This document shows positions 1 through 11,933 of a DNA stretch of 64,000 nt, piece by piece. How positions within the stretch are numbered: position 1 is the first letter of the stretch; each line of letters starts with the position of its first letter. The position numbers and the translations under genes were made by a program. Source of the stretch: Pyropia haitanensis. Taxonomy: Eukaryota > Rhodophyta > Bangiophyceae > Bangiales > Bangiaceae. The stretch covers positions 505,501 to 569,500 of the forward strand of contig SDUX01000006.1 in assembly GCA_008729055.1 (NCBI GenBank), written 5' to 3'. Under the pieces are notes generated by a model. The model saw only the letters and a program-made list of their open reading frames with translations. It did not search any database and was not told the DNA's origin.

Positions 1-1844
1 TAAAGCGCGTGGCCGCCCGGCGGCGGCGGCGGTGGCGGCGGCGGCGGTGGTGACAGGCGCGTGCCGGTACGCCCCCCCCCCCCGCCGCCGCGGCGGCCGT
101 GGCGAGGCGGCCGCCGCGGCGGCGGCGGTGGTGGCCACCACCGGGAGTGGCCGCCGCGGCCGGCGTGGCCCGCCGCCGCGTGGCGGGCGGGAACCGCGCG
201 CGTGCACGGTGGGGTGGCGGTGGTGGTGGTGGTGGTGGTGGTGACGGTGGTGGTGGTGGCGGCGGCTGTGGTGGCCGGGGTGGTGGCGGTGGTGGCGGCG
301 GCGGTGGGGGCGGCGGCGGTGGCGGTGGTCGTTGCGCCTGGCGTTGCAAGGGCGGGTGCTGGGGGCGGCGGCCCCGCGGCGGCGGGGGGTCAGGGCGCGG
401 TTGGCCGCGGCGGGCCTGCCGCCGCCCACCTCGGGCAGGGGGGGGTGTGCCGTGCTGCCGCCCGCGGGGTATAGCCGCCGCGCGCCGTGATCCGCGCGGG
501 TGGACGCTCGTCGTGGCGGGAACGGGCGCCCCCTGGACGGCGGCCCCGTCGGGGCGGGAGGCGGCGGCGGAGGCGGTGGAATCGGGAGGGAGGGGGGAGC
601 GTCGCGCGGCAGCGGCGGCGGAGGAAGATGAAAACACGGGCGGGCCCCCGCTCGCCGCGCCCGCCCGCTGGCCACCGTTGGGCACCCACACCGCCGCCCG
701 CCGCGGCGGCGTGGCGCGACGGGCGCCGCGCCGCAGACGCCACGCGCCGCCGCGCGCGGCGGTAGGGCGACGGCGCGGGCGGCGGCCGCGTCCGTCGCCG
801 CCACGCAGACGACGCCCGCCCCGCCGCCGCCGCGGCGCCACGACCCGCCGCGTGCCGCGGCGGGTCGGCCGCCGCGGCGGCGACCGGCCGCGGCGCGGGA
901 GGCCGCCGCGGCGCACACGCGGCGCGTCCGCCACGGCCAGACGGCGCGCCAGACCGGGAGGAGCGGGCGGCCAAGCCAGCCCGGCCCGCTCGGGTGGTGG
1001 CGGCGGCGGCGGCGGGGGGGGGGGGGGGGGGGCCCACCGCCGCGCTCGCCGCCGCCGCCCACCCCTGCTGGCGCCGCCGCTGCGTGGGGCGCGGCGCGCA
1101 GCGTACGAGGGGAAACGGGGGCGGTTCCGCCTCGGGGGGGGGCGCCCGTCAAACCCCCCCGTCGTCTGCTCCCCAGACCGCCGTGCGGGGTTGGCGCGAC
1201 GCGGCGCGTCGCGACGCGCGGTGCGGCCGCTGGCGGCGGCGCCCCCCGTGGGGGGTGGCGGCAACGCCAACGGGCGGCGGCGGTGGCCGCGCGGCGGCAG
1301 CGTCGCCGGCCACGTGGGTCGGCACGCCGCCGGCGGCGGCGGCGACCGCACCGCGGCGCGGCGCGGCGCGGGACCCCCCTCGCGCCGCCCATGACGCCGC
1401 CGCGACGGTGCGTGCGGTTTTTCTCCTGTCGGAGCGGGGAGCCGGGCAAGCAGCGGTAGACAGGAGGGGGGGGGGGTCACGCAAGACCGGTAGGGAGGCG
1501 GCGGCGGCTGACGCAGGGTAGTACCCCCACGGGGCGTGGCACGCGCGTCGTCCACGGCGGGCACGCCCGCCGCGTGTGCGGGGCACGGCGCGCGGGCGGT
1601 CGGCGGCCGGCAGCGCGCGGCGGGGCGACGCGCGACGCGCCGCGCGCGGCGGAGATCCGTCGCGCGCCGCGCGCCGCGGAGATCCGTCGCGGCGGCGCGC
1701 CTTGGCAGACCCCCGCCACCCCCCCCCCCCCCCCCCCCCCCGCCTCGACCTGCACCCAATTTCCACCCCCGGCCCGCCCCCCCCCCGCCTCGACCCGCGC
1801 CGCCGGTGCGAGACGCGGCCGCCCGCCACCGTCAGCTGCGGCTG
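1..1844. other. GC-rich low-complexity stretch, no gene supported
   Basis: The stretch is dominated by GGC/GCC and GGT tracts (GGT-rich at about 214-330) and a long G run near 1014-1031. Several frames are open on both strands, but all translate to Arg/Ala/Pro/Gly low complexity with no recognisable domain. Such long open frames are expected by chance at this GC content. Direct inspection gives no support for a gene. Confidence 0.6.
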
Positions 1845-2991
1845 AAACCCCATCGAAAGCGCCGTTTGGATGAGATTTGGATGGGCCTCGGAAGCCCCAT
1901 CCAAAGGCGTTTTGGATGGGCCTTGGACGGGCTTCTCGATGGGGAACGCCTCGGCGAAGTGGATGGGGATTCCCATCGAGCAAAAGACTCGAGAGACCTG
2001 GTCAACAGTCAATATTTCTTGAGCTACCTCGAGAACTATTGTGACGTTTCCACGAGAAGACTGCTACCTTTTCTTCTGCCTGTGTCATTGGACTATCAAC
2101 CCTGTTGACAATGTCTCATCAGCCAATTAAAGGCTTCTATGAGTCGAGAGAATGAAAAATAATGTTTCGAACGGCCATTATCGTACACGCCCCACCCGTC
2201 TCTGTCCCTCGCGTAGGCTGCCAGGCGCCGTTTGCAGCGCCCCTTGTTTACGGCTATACTACCACTCGCACACATTCGTCTCACGAGCTCAGCGTGGTCT
2301 GTACGATAGATAGTTTCATCATGTACTATCGCTGTCTCTGTCGGTGCCGTTGGCGTACCAGATCTGACTCTGAGCATACTGATCGCATCAGCGAGACACC
2401 GAGTGCGCCTGAGCCTCTTTCTGATAAAAGACAAGGAGCATGCACGGTGCCGAAAGCAGGCTTGTTCCAGGCCCCCAAGGACGAAGGAAGCTCTCGTCGC
2501 CCTGACGCCGACTGCGCGCGAACGTTCGAATCCATGCGCGTTCGTCGTTACTTTCAAAACATGAAAGCAATGAAACGTCCAATCGAGGATGGTGACCTTA
2601 GCCTTTTCGCGCCGAGAGGCTCAGAGAGGTCCCCTGTGCGGACAATAGCGCGCTGCTGTCGCAACACATGTCATTGTTTGCTCCAACCTGGCTCAAAGTG
2701 GCCGTTGTTTCAACATTTCTAGTGGAGTCCTTGTGAGCTCGTTGATCCATCCAATCAGAGAGCGTCTAGCAGCGTGGATCTCGCGCCTCTTGTGGTGTCC
2801 CAAGTCTGTTGCGGGGCACGTGAGACAAAAGCCCATCGAACGCTGTGTTCGCTTCAGGCCCGGCCCCGTCGAGTGTCTCATCCAAAGTCGGCTTTCGATG
2901 GACTTTTGGATGGGCTGGAAACACCCATCGAAACGCGCTTTCGATGGGCCGATGGGGGTGAATGGGTTTGGATGGGAACTCGATGGGGTTT
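1845..2991. mobile_element. Putative DNA element with inverted, repeat-rich ends (~1.15 kb)
   Basis: Both ends begin with the inverted motif AAACCCCATCGA (left from 1845, right ending at 2991). Inside each end are clustered copies of short motifs of the type CCCATCGAA, TTTGGATGGG and CCATCCAAA in both orientations (1845-1990 and 2877-2990). The interior has clearly lower GC than its flanks. Inverted termini with clustered subterminal repeats are typical of cut-and-paste DNA transposons and their non-autonomous derivatives. I see no transposase: the internal frames (for example 2096-2557 on the minus strand) match nothing I recognise. No clear target-site duplication flanks it, so the exact ends are provisional. 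Confidence 0.5.
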
Positions 2992-3068
2992 AGGTGGTAA
3001 CTGACGACGGCCGCGGCCGCCACCCGCCGGCCGCCGCGCCCAGACGGCGGCGGCCGCCGCCGCGATTG

Positions 3069-3107
<39 letters not shown>

Positions 3108-4484
3108 CACCGACGGCGGCGACGGAGGCCGCGGCGCGGCGGGCTGTGGTCGCGGCAACGGCCCGCGGCGGCCCGCCGCGGCGGCCGCCGCCGCCGCGGC
3201 GCGCCGCCCGCGGCGGCCGCGCGCGGCCGCGCGGGCGGGCCGCGCCGCGCCGCGGCGGTGGGCGCGGCCGCGAGCGGCTGGCGGCGGCGGCCGCCGCGGC
3301 GGCGACGGTGGTTTGGGGGGGGTGGCGGCTGCCGGCGCGCCGCGTGCGCCAGGTGGGGAGGGAGCCCCGTCTGGGGGGGGGGTGGGGGGGGGGGGGGGGG
3401 GGTGCGTCGCGCGGTGGTGAGAGGTTGGGGGGGGGGGGGGGGGGGGGGTGCGTCGCGCGGTGGGAGGTGGGTGGGGGGGGGGGGTGTCGCGCGGTAGTAG
3501 GAGGCAGGGGGGGGGGGGTGGTGCCGGCGCTGACGTGCCCGCACCGCCCCCCGCGCGCGCGCGCGCGCTTGCCGCGGCGGGGTGGCGCGGCGGGGTGGCG
3601 CGGTGCGCCGCGGCGCCGCGCCGCGCCGCGGCGCCGCGTCTCGTGGCGACCGCGGCTGCCGTGCGCGGCGCGGGGAGCTGCGGGGGGGAGCTGCGGCGGT
3701 AGCCCGATGACCGGGGACAGGGGAGGGTGGAGCGCGTGGGTGGACGCGACGGCGGGTGCGGCGGGGGTGGGGGGGAGGGAGGGGGGTGCGTGGGGGGGCG
3801 CCTGCGCAGTGGGGGGGGGGGGGGGGGGGGGCGGCCGCGTAGCGATGGCCGACGCCGCCGTACGGAGGGGGGGGGGGGGGGGGGGGTCGCCCACGGGTGG
3901 GCGGCGGCCGCGTCGCGCGGCCGCCGCGCGTCGCGACCGCCGCGGCGGCCGCCGCTGCCGACGCGGGCGCGCTACCCGCCGGCCGGCCGGCTGGGCGGCC
4001 GGCGGCGGCGGCCGCGGCGGCCGCGGCGGCGGCGGCGGCGGCGGCGCGCCGGCCGACGCGGCCGCGGGCGGCGTGCCGGCTGTACCCAACCCCCGCCCGC
4101 CGTGCCGCGTCCCCGCCCCGCCGCTCGTGGTGGACACCGCCGCGGCCGCGCGTCGCCGCGGGCCGCGCGTCGCGGGCAGGCCGAGGCCACACGGCCCCGT
4201 CGGTCCCGGCTTTTTCGGGCGCTGCCCGGTCGGCGGTGGGGGCGGGTCGGGATCACCCCAGCCATCCGCTCGGGCGGCCGCGGGTTGGCGGTGGCGCCGC
4301 GGCCTTGGCGTTCCCCCCCCGCGGTCCCCGTTGCGTGTGTCAGAGGCGGGCCCGGCGGTTGGCTCCTGCTCCCCGCCTCGGTCAGCCCCCTCCCCACCTC
4401 TCGCCCTTCCCGCCTCCTCTCCCCTCCCCTTCTTGCACCGGTCGCTCTTGCAGCGGCAGGCCGTGAGGGGGACTCGCGTCGGCC
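2992..4484. other. GC-rich stretch with many poly-G runs, no gene supported
   Basis: The stretch consists of GGC/GCC repeats and long G runs (around 3370-3400, 3428-3450, 3475-3484, 3810-3830 and 3870-3887). Open frames on both strands are Arg/Ala/Gly/Pro-only. The last 150 bases before 4485 are pyrimidine-rich and probably serve as the leader or promoter of the downstream glycosidase gene. No TATA-like motif stands out. Confidence 0.5.
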
Positions 4485-4581
4485 ATGGCCGCACCGTGGC
4501 GGCGGCCTCGGCGGCCGGCAGCCCCGCGGGTGGTGGTGGTGGCGGCGACAGCGGCGGCGGTGGTGGTGGTGGTCGCAGGCC

Positions 4582-4622
<41 letters not shown>

Positions 4623-6224
4623 TCCCAGCAGCCGCCACGCCCCTGGTCCGGCGCGCTCCCCCGTTCGGTGTGCGTTGCCGACGGCGCGGGCGGCTGCACG
4701 GAGGCCATCCCCATCGTCACTGCCAACGCCGACGCGGTCCTCGACGCGGCCGAGCGGGACGCGGACGCCGCGGATGCGGTCGGCATCGTCTGGGAGGATG
4801 ACGCCAACGGCGACGGCGGCGGCGGCGGCGGCCTCGACGCCCTGTCGCTCCGCGTGCGGGCAGGCCCACGTGCCGGGGCGCGGGGTGGTGGCGCCCAGCG
4901 CACCCGCGGCGGTGGTGGTGGTGGTGGTGGTGGTGGTGGTGGTGGTGGTGGTGGTGGTGGTGGTGGTGGTGGTGGTGGTGGCGGCAGCAGCCGCGGCGGC
5001 GGCGGCGGCGGCGGCCGGCGCCCGCCCGCGTGCGCGCCCCGCGGCGCCTACTGCTCGATGAGCCGCCCCTGCTGTGCCGGCGGCCTCGACGCGTGCGTGC
5101 GGGACCCGATGATCGCCCGCGGCCGCCGCCACTGCGCGTACGAGGTGGGCGCGTTCCGCGGGACGACGCTGGCGCCCAAGAGCCGGTGGGACCTCCGCGG
5201 CCGCCCCTTCCGTGCCGCCGTCCGCGGCCTCCCCGCCGCGGGCTATGACTGCGTCGCGCTCGTCTTTTACGCCTTCCTCCCCACCCTCACCGCCACGTCG
5301 CTGCACTACAACTACTCGACGGCGGGGGAGCCCGTGTCGGCCGACCCGCGGTCGGTCGTTGACGCGATCCGCACCGCCCACGCGGCGGGGCTGTGCGTCA
5401 TCCTCAAGCCGCACGTGGCGATCGAGACGCGCGAGTGGCGCGGCAACGTCCGCCCGTCGGCCGCCTTCTTTGCCGCCTACACCAGCTGGATCCTCGGGTG
5501 GGTGGAGGTGGCGCAGGCGACGGGCGTCGAGGCCGTCGCGGTCGGCTCCGAGTGGAAGCGCGTCGAGGCTGCCGCCGGCGCGTGGCGCCGCATCCTCCGC
5601 GGCGCTCGCCGCCGGTACCGCGGCTACCTCACCTACGCGGTCAACTGGGACAGTTATCAGCAGCTGCGCTTTGCCGACGCGCTCGACTTTCTCTCCATCG
5701 ACGCGTACTTTGAGGTGGCGCCCCCGCCGCGGCCGTGGCCCGCCGCGTGGACCAGCCACAACTACCCGACGGTCGCCGCCGGCTGGCGCCGCGTCGCCCG
5801 CTCCATGCACGCGTGGCACGCGCGGGCGCACCCGACAAAAGCGGTGGTGTTCCTCGAGGCGGGCGCGCGCTCCGTCACGGGCGCCGCGTCCTACCCGTGG
5901 GACTCCCAGACCGGCGCGGGGGACCCGGCCGCCGCCAACGCGGGCGAGCAGGCGCGCTACTACAGCGCCATGTACGCCGCGTTTGCGGGGTACCCCTGGT
6001 GGCGCGGCGCGTTTACGTGGGAGTGGCTGTGGGGTGCGGCCGCCGCCGACGGCGCCGCACGGCGGACGGGCTACTCGACGCAGGGTAAGCCCGCGGGCCG
6101 CGTCATTCGGCGGTGGACGCGCGGCGCGACGCGGCGGGCGTTTCCGCTCGCGCCCCGCCCGCAGGGGGGGAAGGGCGAGCCCCGCCGGCCGCTGCGCATG
6201 TCGTTTCCCAAGACGCCATTGTAG
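4485..6224 (+). CDS. Secreted GH113-like glycoside hydrolase (beta-mannanase type TIM barrel)
   Basis: Probably hydrolyses beta-1,4-mannan-type polysaccharide outside the cell or in the secretory path. The 579-residue frame is uninterrupted. It opens with Arg residues and a Val/Ala-rich hydrophobic stretch to about residue 45, a signal peptide or anchor. A Cys-containing segment and a pure Gly tract (about 143-166) follow, then a catalytic domain from about 215 to 560. Seen motifs include GLCVILKPHVAI followed by a WRG, AVGSEWK with Glu about 356 (expected acid/base), LTYAVNWD, and VFLEAGARS with Glu about 458 (expected nucleophile). This order matches GH113; both catalytic Glu are present. 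The ATG at 4485 was chosen because it starts directly before the hydrophobic leader. Substrate is inferred from the family only; related GH5-clan enzymes are the alternative. Confidence 0.8.
4908..4982 (+). repeat. (GGT)n microsatellite inside the glycosidase gene
   Basis: About two dozen uninterrupted GGT triplets encode a Gly linker between the N-terminal segment and the catalytic domain. The surrounding gene uses GGC for Gly almost exclusively, so this GGT tract reflects repeat expansion, not normal codon choice. It should be length-polymorphic but remains in frame. Confidence 0.85.
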
Positions 6225-7825
6225 GGCAGGGGCGGGGGGGGGGGGGAAGGGGGGGGGGGGGGCTGCGGCTTGGCGCTGCCAGCCGTGGACTGGTCTCCCC
6301 GTTCATCCGCCGTCCGGTGGCGGTTGGAGGCAAGCACATGACCGTTAGAGGGCGGAAGCAGAAAGGATTGGGGGGGGGGGGGGGGGGATGGGATAGGGGG
6401 TGTGTAGGGTGGCGGCAACAGACGGATGTGTACAATATTTATAGACGTACAAATGGAGTAGAAAGGAACAGACGGGTGACGGACACGATCGCGAGCGAGG
6501 CTGTCCGTGTCGCGTGCGGCCCGTGGGCCCCGCTGCCTTCCGCGCCCACATGGGCACCGTGCCATGGCATGACCGCATGGCATGACCGCCCGGCTGTGAC
6601 AGCCATCCCGCAAATGGCAATGGAGATAGGCAGGCGGCGGCAACGGCCTGCGGTGCAGTACGAGGGCGGATGCGGATGTCTGCCGCTGTTGGGGTGGCCA
6701 GGAGGGGAGGGAGAGGTGCCAGCCGACCACAGCGAGGGGGGAGGCATCACCGAGCGAGGGTGGTGACGAAGGCGGCCTACCGGGCGCCCAACAGCCGAGA
6801 GTCTCAGGGTGTGGTACCAGCCGCCACTCATGCGCGCGTCGGCTGGCACGCACCCGCCACACACGATGTAGTACAAGCGGGTGGCCACCACCGCCGTGGC
6901 CTCCCCCTCCGCCTCCCCCGCCCCCACCGCAGCGGCACGCCGAACGGAAGCACCGATCACAACCATCGACACGACCAAGGCGCGCACGCGCACGCCCCCT
7001 CCCAACGACGCACCCGCCGTCCGCCGCCGGGCGGGCCGTGGCAACCACAAGCCGAGACCGGCGTCGCAAACGCCAAGCGAGAGGGCGCCGCCCCGGCTAC
7101 AGCCCCACCCGACGCGGCTAGGACCAAGCCCCCGAACGCTGCTGCTGACCAGTCTGACGGAGGGCGCCACCCCAAAAGCGGGGAGCGTGCCCACCGGCGC
7201 ACAAAAAAAAAAAGAAAGATGGGGCTCCTCTGCCGGTGCTCCGTCACAGCAGCCATCGGTGTCAGGAACCGGGGTCACCGCAAGACCGCGTCGCCATCCG
7301 GCGCTTGTACAAGACGCCAGAGCGGCGGGGGAGCGGCCGCCGCACCGGTCCGCCGCCATCACAGCTCCCGACGCGGAGCGTATCCCCCATGGGCACGTCC
7401 ACCATCTGGTGCGCCCATCCGTCTGCCCAACCGAGACGCCCATCCCCTTGGTCTCCGGCCCGCCCTGGGTCAGCACCGCACACGCCGCCGCCCGGCGCTG
7501 CTTGGCCCTCCAGCCAACAAGACCGGCCACTGACGCGTGGAGCCGGCCATCCTCGCCGCGCGTCATCACCGTCGGGTGCTCGTACAAAGCGCCAGGCCAA
7601 CAAGAAAGCAAGACGTCGTCACCGTCACCGCGGCCGCCGTGGCTCGTACGATCAAAACCCCAGCGGACCGTCCACCGCCGACGGCTCACATTTCGACAAG
7701 AGGACCACACCGCCGGTGCGGCACAGCAGCGCGCGCCCTCCTGTCAATCCGCCAAGCACGCCTCAGCGTCCCAGCAAAACACAGACCGGTCACCACTGGT
7801 GCCGCTCACACCCCCTCCCCCGCGC
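6225..7825. other. Intergenic region between convergent genes
   Basis: The region lies between the 3' end of the glycosidase (+) and the 3' end of a Cys/His-rich gene (-). It holds G runs at 6236-6262 and 6370-6387 and an A tract at 7202-7212. GC is lower than in the genes. Long open frames exist on the minus strand (6439-7710), but their product has no recognisable domain and no consistent composition, so I do not call a gene. Confidence 0.45.
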
Positions 7826-9129
7826 CTAAATGTCACGCCCAGACGTGCGCTTGCCCCGCTTGGAAATCGCCCGCCGTCCCGCCGTCGCGGCGGCCACCGC
7901 CGTCCGCGGCGCCGGCCGCGTGATGCGGCGGCGGGGCGGGGCGGCGGCGGCGGCGGCGGCGGCGGCGGCACCGAGGCACGCGGCCGCGGCGGCGGCAGGC
8001 TCCTCGTAGGCCGCCCACTGCCGCAGCGGGGCGACGGAGGCCAACGCCGAGCCGCCCGCCGCGGCGGTCGACACCCGCCGCCGCGGCGGCGGGGCCAGCC
8101 CAAACGCCGCCGCCGCCGCCACCGACGACGACGGCGCGGCGTGGCCGGCCGCGCCGTACGTCGGCCGCCGCCGCGGGGCGAACCCCGCCGCCAAGGCGGG
8201 CGCCGCGGCGGGGCCAGCCGCCGCGCCGCCGCCGCCCGCCCGTCGCCGCGGGGGCGGCACCGCCGGCAGCCGGTGCCGGCCGCCCCCGCCGGCGGCCGCC
8301 AAGCCCCACGGCGCCGCCGCCGCCGCCGCCGCGGTCGACGAAACGGTATGGGCGGCGGCGGGTGCGGCGGCCGCGCGGTGGGAGACGACCGCTCTGGCCA
8401 CCACGGCGGCAGCGGCGGCGGCGGCGGCCATCCGCCCCGACGGCGGGGCGCCACCCCCCCGGGGGGTGCCGCCACGGCCGCGGCCCGCCACGGCGGCGCC
8501 CGGGACAAACAGCTCGGCGGTGATCTGCAGCGCCAGCCGCCGCTTCTTCCGCGACCGCACCGCCCGCCACGCCTCACTCCCCGCGTGCGCCATGCAGTGG
8601 ACCCCCCAGTCGGCACAGTCCGCCGCGGCCACGTCGCACACGTAGCAAAAGCACTTGTCGCACGTTGCCCGGTTGGCCACCACCGCCGCGGCGGTGACGG
8701 CGGGGACGAACCGATGCGCCGCGCAGTCGGCCCGCCCGTGGGGGTACACGTGGATGTGCTGGGTGGTCGCCACCAGCTCCGCCCCGTCGCCGTCGTCGCC
8801 GTCGAGCGCCACGCCCGCCGCCGGTGGGGGCGGTGCCGCGGGGGGGGCACCACCGCTACGTCCGGGGCGGCGACGGCGGCGGGCGCCGCCGCACGCGCCG
8901 ACACCACCACCAGGTCCTCACCGTCGCTGTCCGCGGGGACGGCGGCGGGCAGCACCGCGCCGGCGGCGGCGGGCGGCGGCGGCGCGGCGGGCGTCCGCGC
9001 GCGGCGCGCACACCGCAGGTGGAGCAGCGGCACATCGTCATCGTCGTTGGAATCCGAATCGATGTCAATCACCTCTGCCGCCGGCTGCAACGCGCCGCCC
9101 GGGCGACATCGGGCCGCAACGGCCGACAT
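7826..9129 (-). CDS. SUMO-interacting-motif and Cys/His-rich putative zinc-binding protein
   Basis: Function unknown; likely nuclear. The N-terminus (ATG at 9129) carries an acidic hydrophobic motif, VIDIDSDSNDDDD, that looks like a SUMO-interacting motif, and later a second, EDLVVV. After a run of 8 Gs (8840-8847) the reading frame changes, and the protein continues with HVYPHGRADCAAHRF, then CDKCFCYVCD and a CADW...HC segment. These Cys/His spacings suggest zinc binding. They resemble, from memory, plant proteins annotated RPM1-interacting protein 13-like. The C-terminal 200 residues are Ala/Arg-rich without domains. The break at the G run most likely reflects a run-length error, since both flanking frames look protein-like. 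Confidence is good that a gene exists, low on its role. Confidence 0.6.
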
Positions 9130-9759
9130 GGACGAGTGGGGGGGACGCGGAGGGGGTAGGGTTGCCAAGAACAAAAGGACAGCGGGGTAACGCGCAGACG
9201 CGGCGGCGCGCACGCCCGCGCAGCGCAGCAGCGACGGGCGTGGTCAACCGCCGGGGGACCCCAGAGCGGCCGCAGCCACCACCCCGACGAGGACGATGTG
9301 GAAGACGGGCGGGGGTGCCGCACGCAGAGACGTCGACGGTTGCGGGTGGAGAGGACGGGGCAGCGGGGAGGTGGCGGCGGGACGCTGTCTCTGCGGGTGG
9401 GGAGAAGCGCGCGCGGGGGGGAGTGGCTGCGCGTGGGGTACACGTGCCGGCCCCAGCAGTTTTCAAGGTAACGTCGCACGCGCGGGCGGGGCGCCCCCGG
9501 ATTTCGTGCGTACTGTACGGTTGGAGCACAGTGTACAAAAATTCGGCCGTAAGAGAGAGGAGGGAAGGCGGCGTGCCGAAAGTGCGGAAAGTGGCGCTGG
9601 CCAACCAAAGGGCGAGACACGTGTTCCTACATTTCGCGTGTCTGGTGTGGACACTGTTCTTCTCTCTTTGTCACCCGTCCACAATTGGCAAGCGACGCAC
9701 ACAAAGGCCCCCCCTCCTCCGTGGCGGGACCGCCGCGTTCCCCCCCTCCCCGCGAGGGG
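9130..9759. other. Intergenic region
   Basis: This is the region upstream of the Cys/His-rich gene (minus, starts at 9129) and just past the 3' end of the FAD oxidoreductase (minus, ends at 9760). The segment 9470-9700 is AT-richer than its surroundings and would hold the promoter of the Cys/His-rich gene and the 3' UTR of the oxidoreductase. I see no RNA gene or repeat. Confidence 0.45.
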
Positions 9760-11182
9760 TCACTCCCCCCCATGGTAGTCTCGCCCCGACCCCCACTTCC
9801 ACGCCTCGGCCCAGCGGCGGAGCCAGTAGCGGCGGCGGCTGCCGGCCGGCAGCCGCGCCGCGGCGGCGGCGGCGGCCCCCCCCAGCGCCCGGTCCGCCGC
9901 CGCGTACGCGCCGAGCGCGGCAAAGTGGCCGGCCCAGCGCACGAGCGCGGCCGGGCCGAGAAAGGCGGTGAGGCGCACCGCCAGCAGCGGGTCGGTGAGC
10001 CCCATCCGGCCGACCGTCTGCGCGAGCGCCCCCCACTGGACCACGTCTTGGAGGAAGGGGCGGAGCGTGGCGGGGCCGAGCGCGCGCATCGAGTCCATAT
10101 TCCGCCACAGCGTGTCGTTGATGAGGGTGGGGGAGAGGAGCGCCGGCAGGGGCGCCGGCCCCGCCGCCGCAGGCGACGACGGGTCGCTGGTGGGCGCCGC
10201 TGCGGGGGCGGCGGGCACCGACATGGCGCGCTGGAAGAGCCACGTCGACGACAGCGACGGCAGGTACGGGGAGATCCCCCGCAGGCACGCGGCGGTGAGC
10301 AGCCCGTCGGTCGGGTCGGCGAGCACATCGTCGAGCGCGGCGGTCAGGCGCGGGAGGTGCCGCGCGAGCGCGCCAAAGCCGCCAAAGCTGATCGGCGACT
10401 GCACGCCCGACGCGTCGCCAACGTGGAGCACCCGGTCCCACGTGGCGGGCAGCGGCGACGCGGCCGCGTACGAGGGGAAAAAGCCAAAGAGGCAGCGCAC
10501 GGGGCGCACCCGCGACAGCGCATCGTCGACGGCGGCCGCGTCCGCGTCGGCGGGGACGAGCCCCTGGTACGCGGGCATCCGGCCGAGGTACGTGTCAAAT
10601 ACCGTGGCGAGCGACGGGCGGCTCGGGGCGGTGTCGAGGTACGCAAACATGTAGGTGGTGCGGCGGCTGCGGCCGGCAGCGTCGGCGGCGGCGCCCGCCG
10701 GCGTCGCGGCGGGAAACGCCTCCCAAAAGTACTGCGACCGCGCCGGCACGTCGACGGGGTCCACGGCGACGAGCAGGTCCCCGCTATCGTTGGACGGCCA
10801 CGCCGCCTCGGCGCAGCTGCCAACCACCACGCACACGCCGTCGGGGCGGGCACCCCGCCGCGCCTGCGCCGCGATGGGCGAGAAGCTCCCCGCCGCGTCA
10901 ATGAGCAGCCGCGCGCGGACCACCCGCGCCCCATCGTCGGCCGCGCCGCCCGCCGCGTCGACGGTGCCGCCGCCGCCGGCGCCCTGCGCGCCGACAACAG
11001 CGCGGCGGTCGACGGCGCGGAGGTGCACGTCCACCCCCCCCGCGGTCACGTCGGCCCGCTCAAACGCGTGGTACTCGAGGAGCCGTCCCCCCCCGGCCAC
11101 AAACGCGGCCTTGACCGTCGCGATGAGGCCCGCCGGGTCGACGCCCACGTTGAGCACGTCCCGCACGAGCACCTCGCGTGGC

Positions 11183-11237
<55 letters not shown>

Positions 11238-11933
11238 TGCCGCCCTTGGCGGCAACGGGCGGGAACGCCACCCGCGACGGGTTCCACTCCGACACGATGG
11301 CCGCCTCCAGCTCCGCCGCCGTCAGCAGCCCCTGCTCGACGAGGACGCCCACCTCTGCGCGGCTGATATTCCACTCTTGGTCCCGCCCGACGAGTGGCCC
11401 CCGCTCCACCACCGCCACCGTGTGGCCCGCACGGACGAGCGCGGCGCCGACAAAGACGCCGAGCGTGCCGCCCACAATGACCGCGTCGACGGTGGCGGCA
11501 ACGTCCGCGGCGGGCGCCGGCGCCCGCGCATCGTCGCCCGCAAAGATGACCTGGGGGGGGGGGCGCGGGGGGGTGCCCCCACCCCGCAGGCGCGCCCACG
11601 CCGCGTCGGCGCGGCCGAGGCCGACCGACGCGTCGCCCGAGGCGGCGCGGCCGAGGTACCGCGCGACGCGGTCGGGGAGGGGGGGGGGGGGGGGGGGCGC
11701 CCCGGTGGCGGAAGGACGACCAGAGGGGGGCGCGGCAGCCGCCGCCGCCGACGTGGAGGAGCTGGGGGGGGTGTGGGGGGGGGGGAGGGGGGGGGGGGGC
11801 CCATCCGCACCGCCGGCACCCCCGCCGGCCGCGGGGCGGCGGCTGGCCGGCCGCGCCGCCCGCCGGCGGCCCGGGAGCGTGCCGGCGGCCGGAAGAGGCT
11901 GTCACGGGCAGCGGCAGGGACAAAGGCGGCCAT
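9760..11933 (-). CDS. Plastid-type FAD-dependent oxidoreductase, lycopene-cyclase-like family
   Basis: A flavoprotein of the family found in cyanobacteria and plastid-bearing eukaryotes; substrate unknown. From about 11500 the protein reads cleanly: a dinucleotide-binding start VIVGGTLGVFVGAALVR, then GRDQEWNISR, a Gly tract, RDVLNVGVDP, LLIDAAGSFSPIA, and the FAD-pyrophosphate motif HVGDASGVQSPISFGGFG. These are hallmark motifs of the family. Upstream, MAAFVPAAARDSLFRPP (ATG at 11933) looks like a plastid transit peptide. Between them a coherent segment PDRVARYLGRAASGDAS lies in another frame, separated by C/G runs at about 11550-11575 and 11678-11700. The gene is therefore interpreted as one locus with homopolymer frame breaks. 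The stop is at 9760. Confidence 0.75.

Noticed and set aside
99..1394. Long open frames at the left end on both strands
   Set aside because: They are pure GC-composition artefacts: Arg/Ala/Gly/Pro only, overlapping in several frames, with no domain.
2495..2560. GTTCGAATCC near 2524 resembles a tRNA B box
   Set aside because: No matching A box, acceptor stem or anticodon arm can be folded around it.
2878..4638. 586-codon minus-strand open frame
   Set aside because: Pro/Arg/Ala-only translation of GGC and G runs; no start context or conserved segment.
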